DNA of 64,000 nt, from assembly GCA_017857595.1 (NCBI GenBank), contig JAFMCU010000004.1, positions 1 to 64,000 on the forward strand, in the 5' to 3' direction. Made by a program: the position numbers and the translations under genes. The notes under the pieces were generated by a model. The model was not told the DNA's origin. It was given only the letters and a program-made list of their open reading frames with translations, and searched no databases. Every line of letters begins with the position of its first letter. Position 1 is the first letter of the stretch. Below, one piece after another: positions 62,381-64,000 of this stretch. The stretch is from Thermoprotei archaeon (GTDB lineage: Archaea > Thermoproteota > Thermoprotei > Gearchaeales > Gearchaeaceae).

Positions 62381-64000
62381 TTAATCCAATAATACCTCTT
62401 CTTCAGACTTAATTTCTTCCAAGTTAAACTTTAATGGATCTTTATAAAATTCCCAAATTAGTTTGCTTATGTTCCTATAATCCATAAAATAATCGTTTTT
62501 CTTTGCTTCCTCTTTAATTTTATTAATAAATCTCAATTTTATTTCTATATCATTATACATCTTTTCTTCATCCCACCCTTTTTCCTCCATGATTTGCACA
62601 ATTGTAGGAGTTTTCACAACTTCCTCTATAGAAAGTGTTTTAAATCTATCTTCATCACTTTTGTATGAGGATATTCTTATTAATTTTGGCTCATTATTTG
62701 AAGTTACGTAATTCAGGTCGTATATTCCAGTAACTCTTCTATAGTATATTGGTATTCTTTTTGTGTTTGTATCTTGTTTGTACTGACTTATTCGATGCAG
62801 CTCAACAATAGAATGTAAGGAGCTAAGACTTCCAATCTCCACTTTTATAGGATCACTAATTAATCTTTCAATAGCTGAAATTGGAGTTTCTGCATGCAAG
62901 CTAGTTATTCCTCCATGACCAGTCATAATAGCTTGTGCCCATACTCTTCCTTCTTCACCTCTAACTTCTCCAACAATTAAATAATCTCCACTCATTCTTA
63001 GCGCATGTTTAACAAGAGTAAACATATCTATACTACCTTTTTCGTCTAAAGTGATGCTTTCTCTTGTTACAAGAGGGATCCAATAAGGATGAGCAAGTCT
63101 AAGTTCAGGAGTATTATGACATACAAAACCATTAGCTATAAACTTTCCATTATTTAAAACAGTTAAATCGTATACTCTATCCTTTTTATATGTTTTTTCT
63201 ATATAGACAATTTTTTCTTCATTTATATCGAATTTAGTTTCTTTCCTTTTTTCTTTTTCCAGTACATATTGTTCAGTTTGGATACTATTTATGTGGACAT
63301 GATAATATAGTCCATCGTTTATCTTGACAATTTGGGTTTTAATTTTTATTCCTAACAGAAGGGACATAAAAATAACGTATTGATAGATGTTTAAATTCTC
63401 TTTATTAAATACTAAAGTATTAGAACCTTCTTTTATATGATTATTTATTATTTTGAAATAGTAATTTATTAGTTCATCTATATTTCTAAAAATAGAATAG
63501 TAATTGTTTCTTTCAAAATTTAAATTATATTGAGAAATACAATTATCAATAATAAAATGATTGCGTAAATTTATTACTTCTTTAATATCATTTTTTATTG
63601 AATATATATTATTACCTATTAAACTTGAATGATTAACATAAATCAAATTGTAATTTTCACCTAAATAAAGATTGTCTATAACTAAGATTTTATCATTTAA
63701 TCTTAAATCTGAACATTTTACGGGTTTAATTTTTTTGTTTTCATCATAGGAAAAAAGAGAATGATCACCTGTAACTTCTATTTGTTTACCTGTTTCAGTA
63801 ATAATTTTAACGAATTCTTTTGCTACAAAATGCCTATAGAGATATTGGCATCTTGCCCAAGTCACTCTATATTGTTCGTCTATAGTTAATACATATAAAT
63901 TGGGAATAGATAAAAATCCGTCTTCTTCTATATTATAAATATCAAATAATTGATCTACGAAATTACCTATTTTATCTATTATAATTATATCATCAAGCTT
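62381..64000 (-). CDS. Pilus/archaellum-type secretion ATPase (GspE/TadA family), intein-interrupted, 5' truncated by window
   Basis: The frame stays open to the window edge and codes at least 539 residues. The C-terminal extein begins TPELRLAHPYWIPLVTRES, the Asp-box region of archaeal secretion ATPases, followed by Walker B-like DYLIVGEVRGEE and the His box GHGGITSLHAETP. The N-terminal part of the visible frame is an intein ending in HN (63113). The Walker A region is outside the window. It powers assembly of the pilus encoded downstream. Confidence 0.93.
   Translation of the reverse strand, partial: KLDDIIIIDKIGNFVDQLFDIYNIEEDGFLSIPNLYVLTIDEQYRVTWARCQYLYRHFVAKEFVKIITETGKQIEVTGDHSLFSYDENKKIKPVKCSDLRLNDKILVIDNLYLGENYNLIYVNHSSLIGNNIYSIKNDIKEVINLRNHFIIDNCISQYNLNFERNNYYSIFRNIDELINYYFKIINNHIKEGSNTLVFNKENLNIYQYVIFMSLLLGIKIKTQIVKINDGLYYHVHINSIQTEQYVLEKEKRKETKFDINEEKIVYIEKTYKKDRVYDLTVLNNGKFIANGFVCHNTPELRLAHPYWIPLVTRESITLDEKGSIDMFTLVKHALRMSGDYLIVGEVRGEEGRVWAQAIMTGHGGITSLHAETPISAIERLISDPIKVEIGSLSSLHSIVELHRISQYKQDTNTKRIPIYYRRVTGIYDLNYVTSNNEPKLIRISSYKSDEDRFKTLSIEEVVKTPTIVQIMEEKGWDEEKMYNDIEIKLRFINKIKEEAKKNDYFMDYRNISKLIWEFYKDPLKFNLEEIKSEEEVLLD
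63113..64000 (-). other. Intein in the secretion ATPase (5' end outside window)
   Basis: Block B is VTGDHSLFSY (about residue 31-40 of the visible frame) after the intein-typical RHFVAKEFVKI; block F and G are VYDLTVLNNGKFIANGFVCHN with terminal Asn, and the +1 extein residue is Thr. Upstream IGNFVDQLFDIYN fits the start of an intein. The roughly 150 residues between the splicing blocks should be the homing endonuclease but show no LAGLIDADG block, so it looks degenerate. The Cys1 end lies beyond 64000. Confidence 0.88.

Noticed and set aside
63300-63760. Active LAGLIDADG homing endonuclease in the intein
   Set aside because: The region is the right size, but no LAGLIDADG-like block is visible, so I only call it a degenerate or divergent insert.
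1-64000. CRISPR arrays, insertion sequences, prophage or integrase attachment sites
   Set aside because: No regularly spaced repeats, transposase or integrase ORFs and no split tRNA copies were found. The only tandem repeat is the permease duplication.

Overview
This 64 kb window is clearly AT-rich chromosomal DNA from a thermophile-type archaeon, most probably a member of the Thermoproteota (crenarchaeal lineage). The evidence is: alaS-rpl12-rpl10-rpl1-rpl11-spt5-secE and ftsY-pfdA-rplX-eif6-rpl31e-rpl39e-PDCD5-rps19e gene order; archaeal L40e and Rpp21; no 5S gene after the 23S gene; a tRNA-Leu intron with a bulge-helix-bulge site; a tRNA-splicing endonuclease protein that looks like the non-catalytic subunit of a heteromeric enzyme; a tetraether lipid synthase; and many short-leader or leaderless genes with a TATA box about 27 nt upstream. 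A surface-protein motif common in thermoacidophiles (FNVTFTEQGL) hints at an acidic hot habitat. I do not assign a genus.

Layout. 1-345 is the 3' end of 23S rRNA. 384-7915 (minus strand) holds an ATP-grasp enzyme, glmS, tRNA-Leu(UAG) and an Fe-S assembly operon sufC-sufB-sufD-Rieske-sufU. 8005-16754 is sulfur and redox territory: a PDO-type disulfide oxidoreductase, thiL, a three-gene operon with a HerA-like ATPase, tetraether synthase, a double rhodanese, a protein that reads as a GcvH-like lipoyl domain fused to a TusA-like sulfur-carrier domain, and a TrmB-type regulator cluster. The same palindrome (core AAATATAAC-N3/4-GTTATATTT) lies upstream of sufC/PDO, sufB and rhodanese/tes. 16761-38846 is mostly housekeeping: L40e, aspS, pth2, geranylgeranyl reductase, EF-1beta, Cdc48, FEN1, pcm, ribL, a purine-type permease with a perfect internal tandem duplication, a SpeD-family decarboxylase, an HTH-PRTase regulator, a frameshifted phosphate-transporter/PhoU-like fusion, mtnA, a splicing endonuclease subunit, UbiA prenyltransferase, hisS, ridA, comA plus a HAD phosphatase, an ACT regulator and trpB.

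38890-52500 (minus strand) is the large translation and secretion block: leuS, alaS, ribosomal stalk and L1/L11 genes, spt5, secE, argF (an intruder), ftsY, prefoldin, L18a, eIF6, L31e, L39e, PDCD5, S19e and Rpp21. 52571-54864 carries tRNA-His, tRNA-Ala, aRF1, pyrH and tRNA-Leu(CAA). 54888-64000 (minus strand) is a type IV pilus-like surface-structure locus: a secretion ATPase interrupted by an intein (running off the window), a TadC/FlaJ-like membrane protein, six small single-helix pseudopilin-like proteins, a 675-residue secreted protein and a bona fide archaeal pilin.

The most unusual content is the lipoyl-TusA fusion abutting a rhodanese gene, the shared palindrome linking Fe-S assembly, disulfide redox and rhodanese/tes, and the multi-pseudopilin locus.
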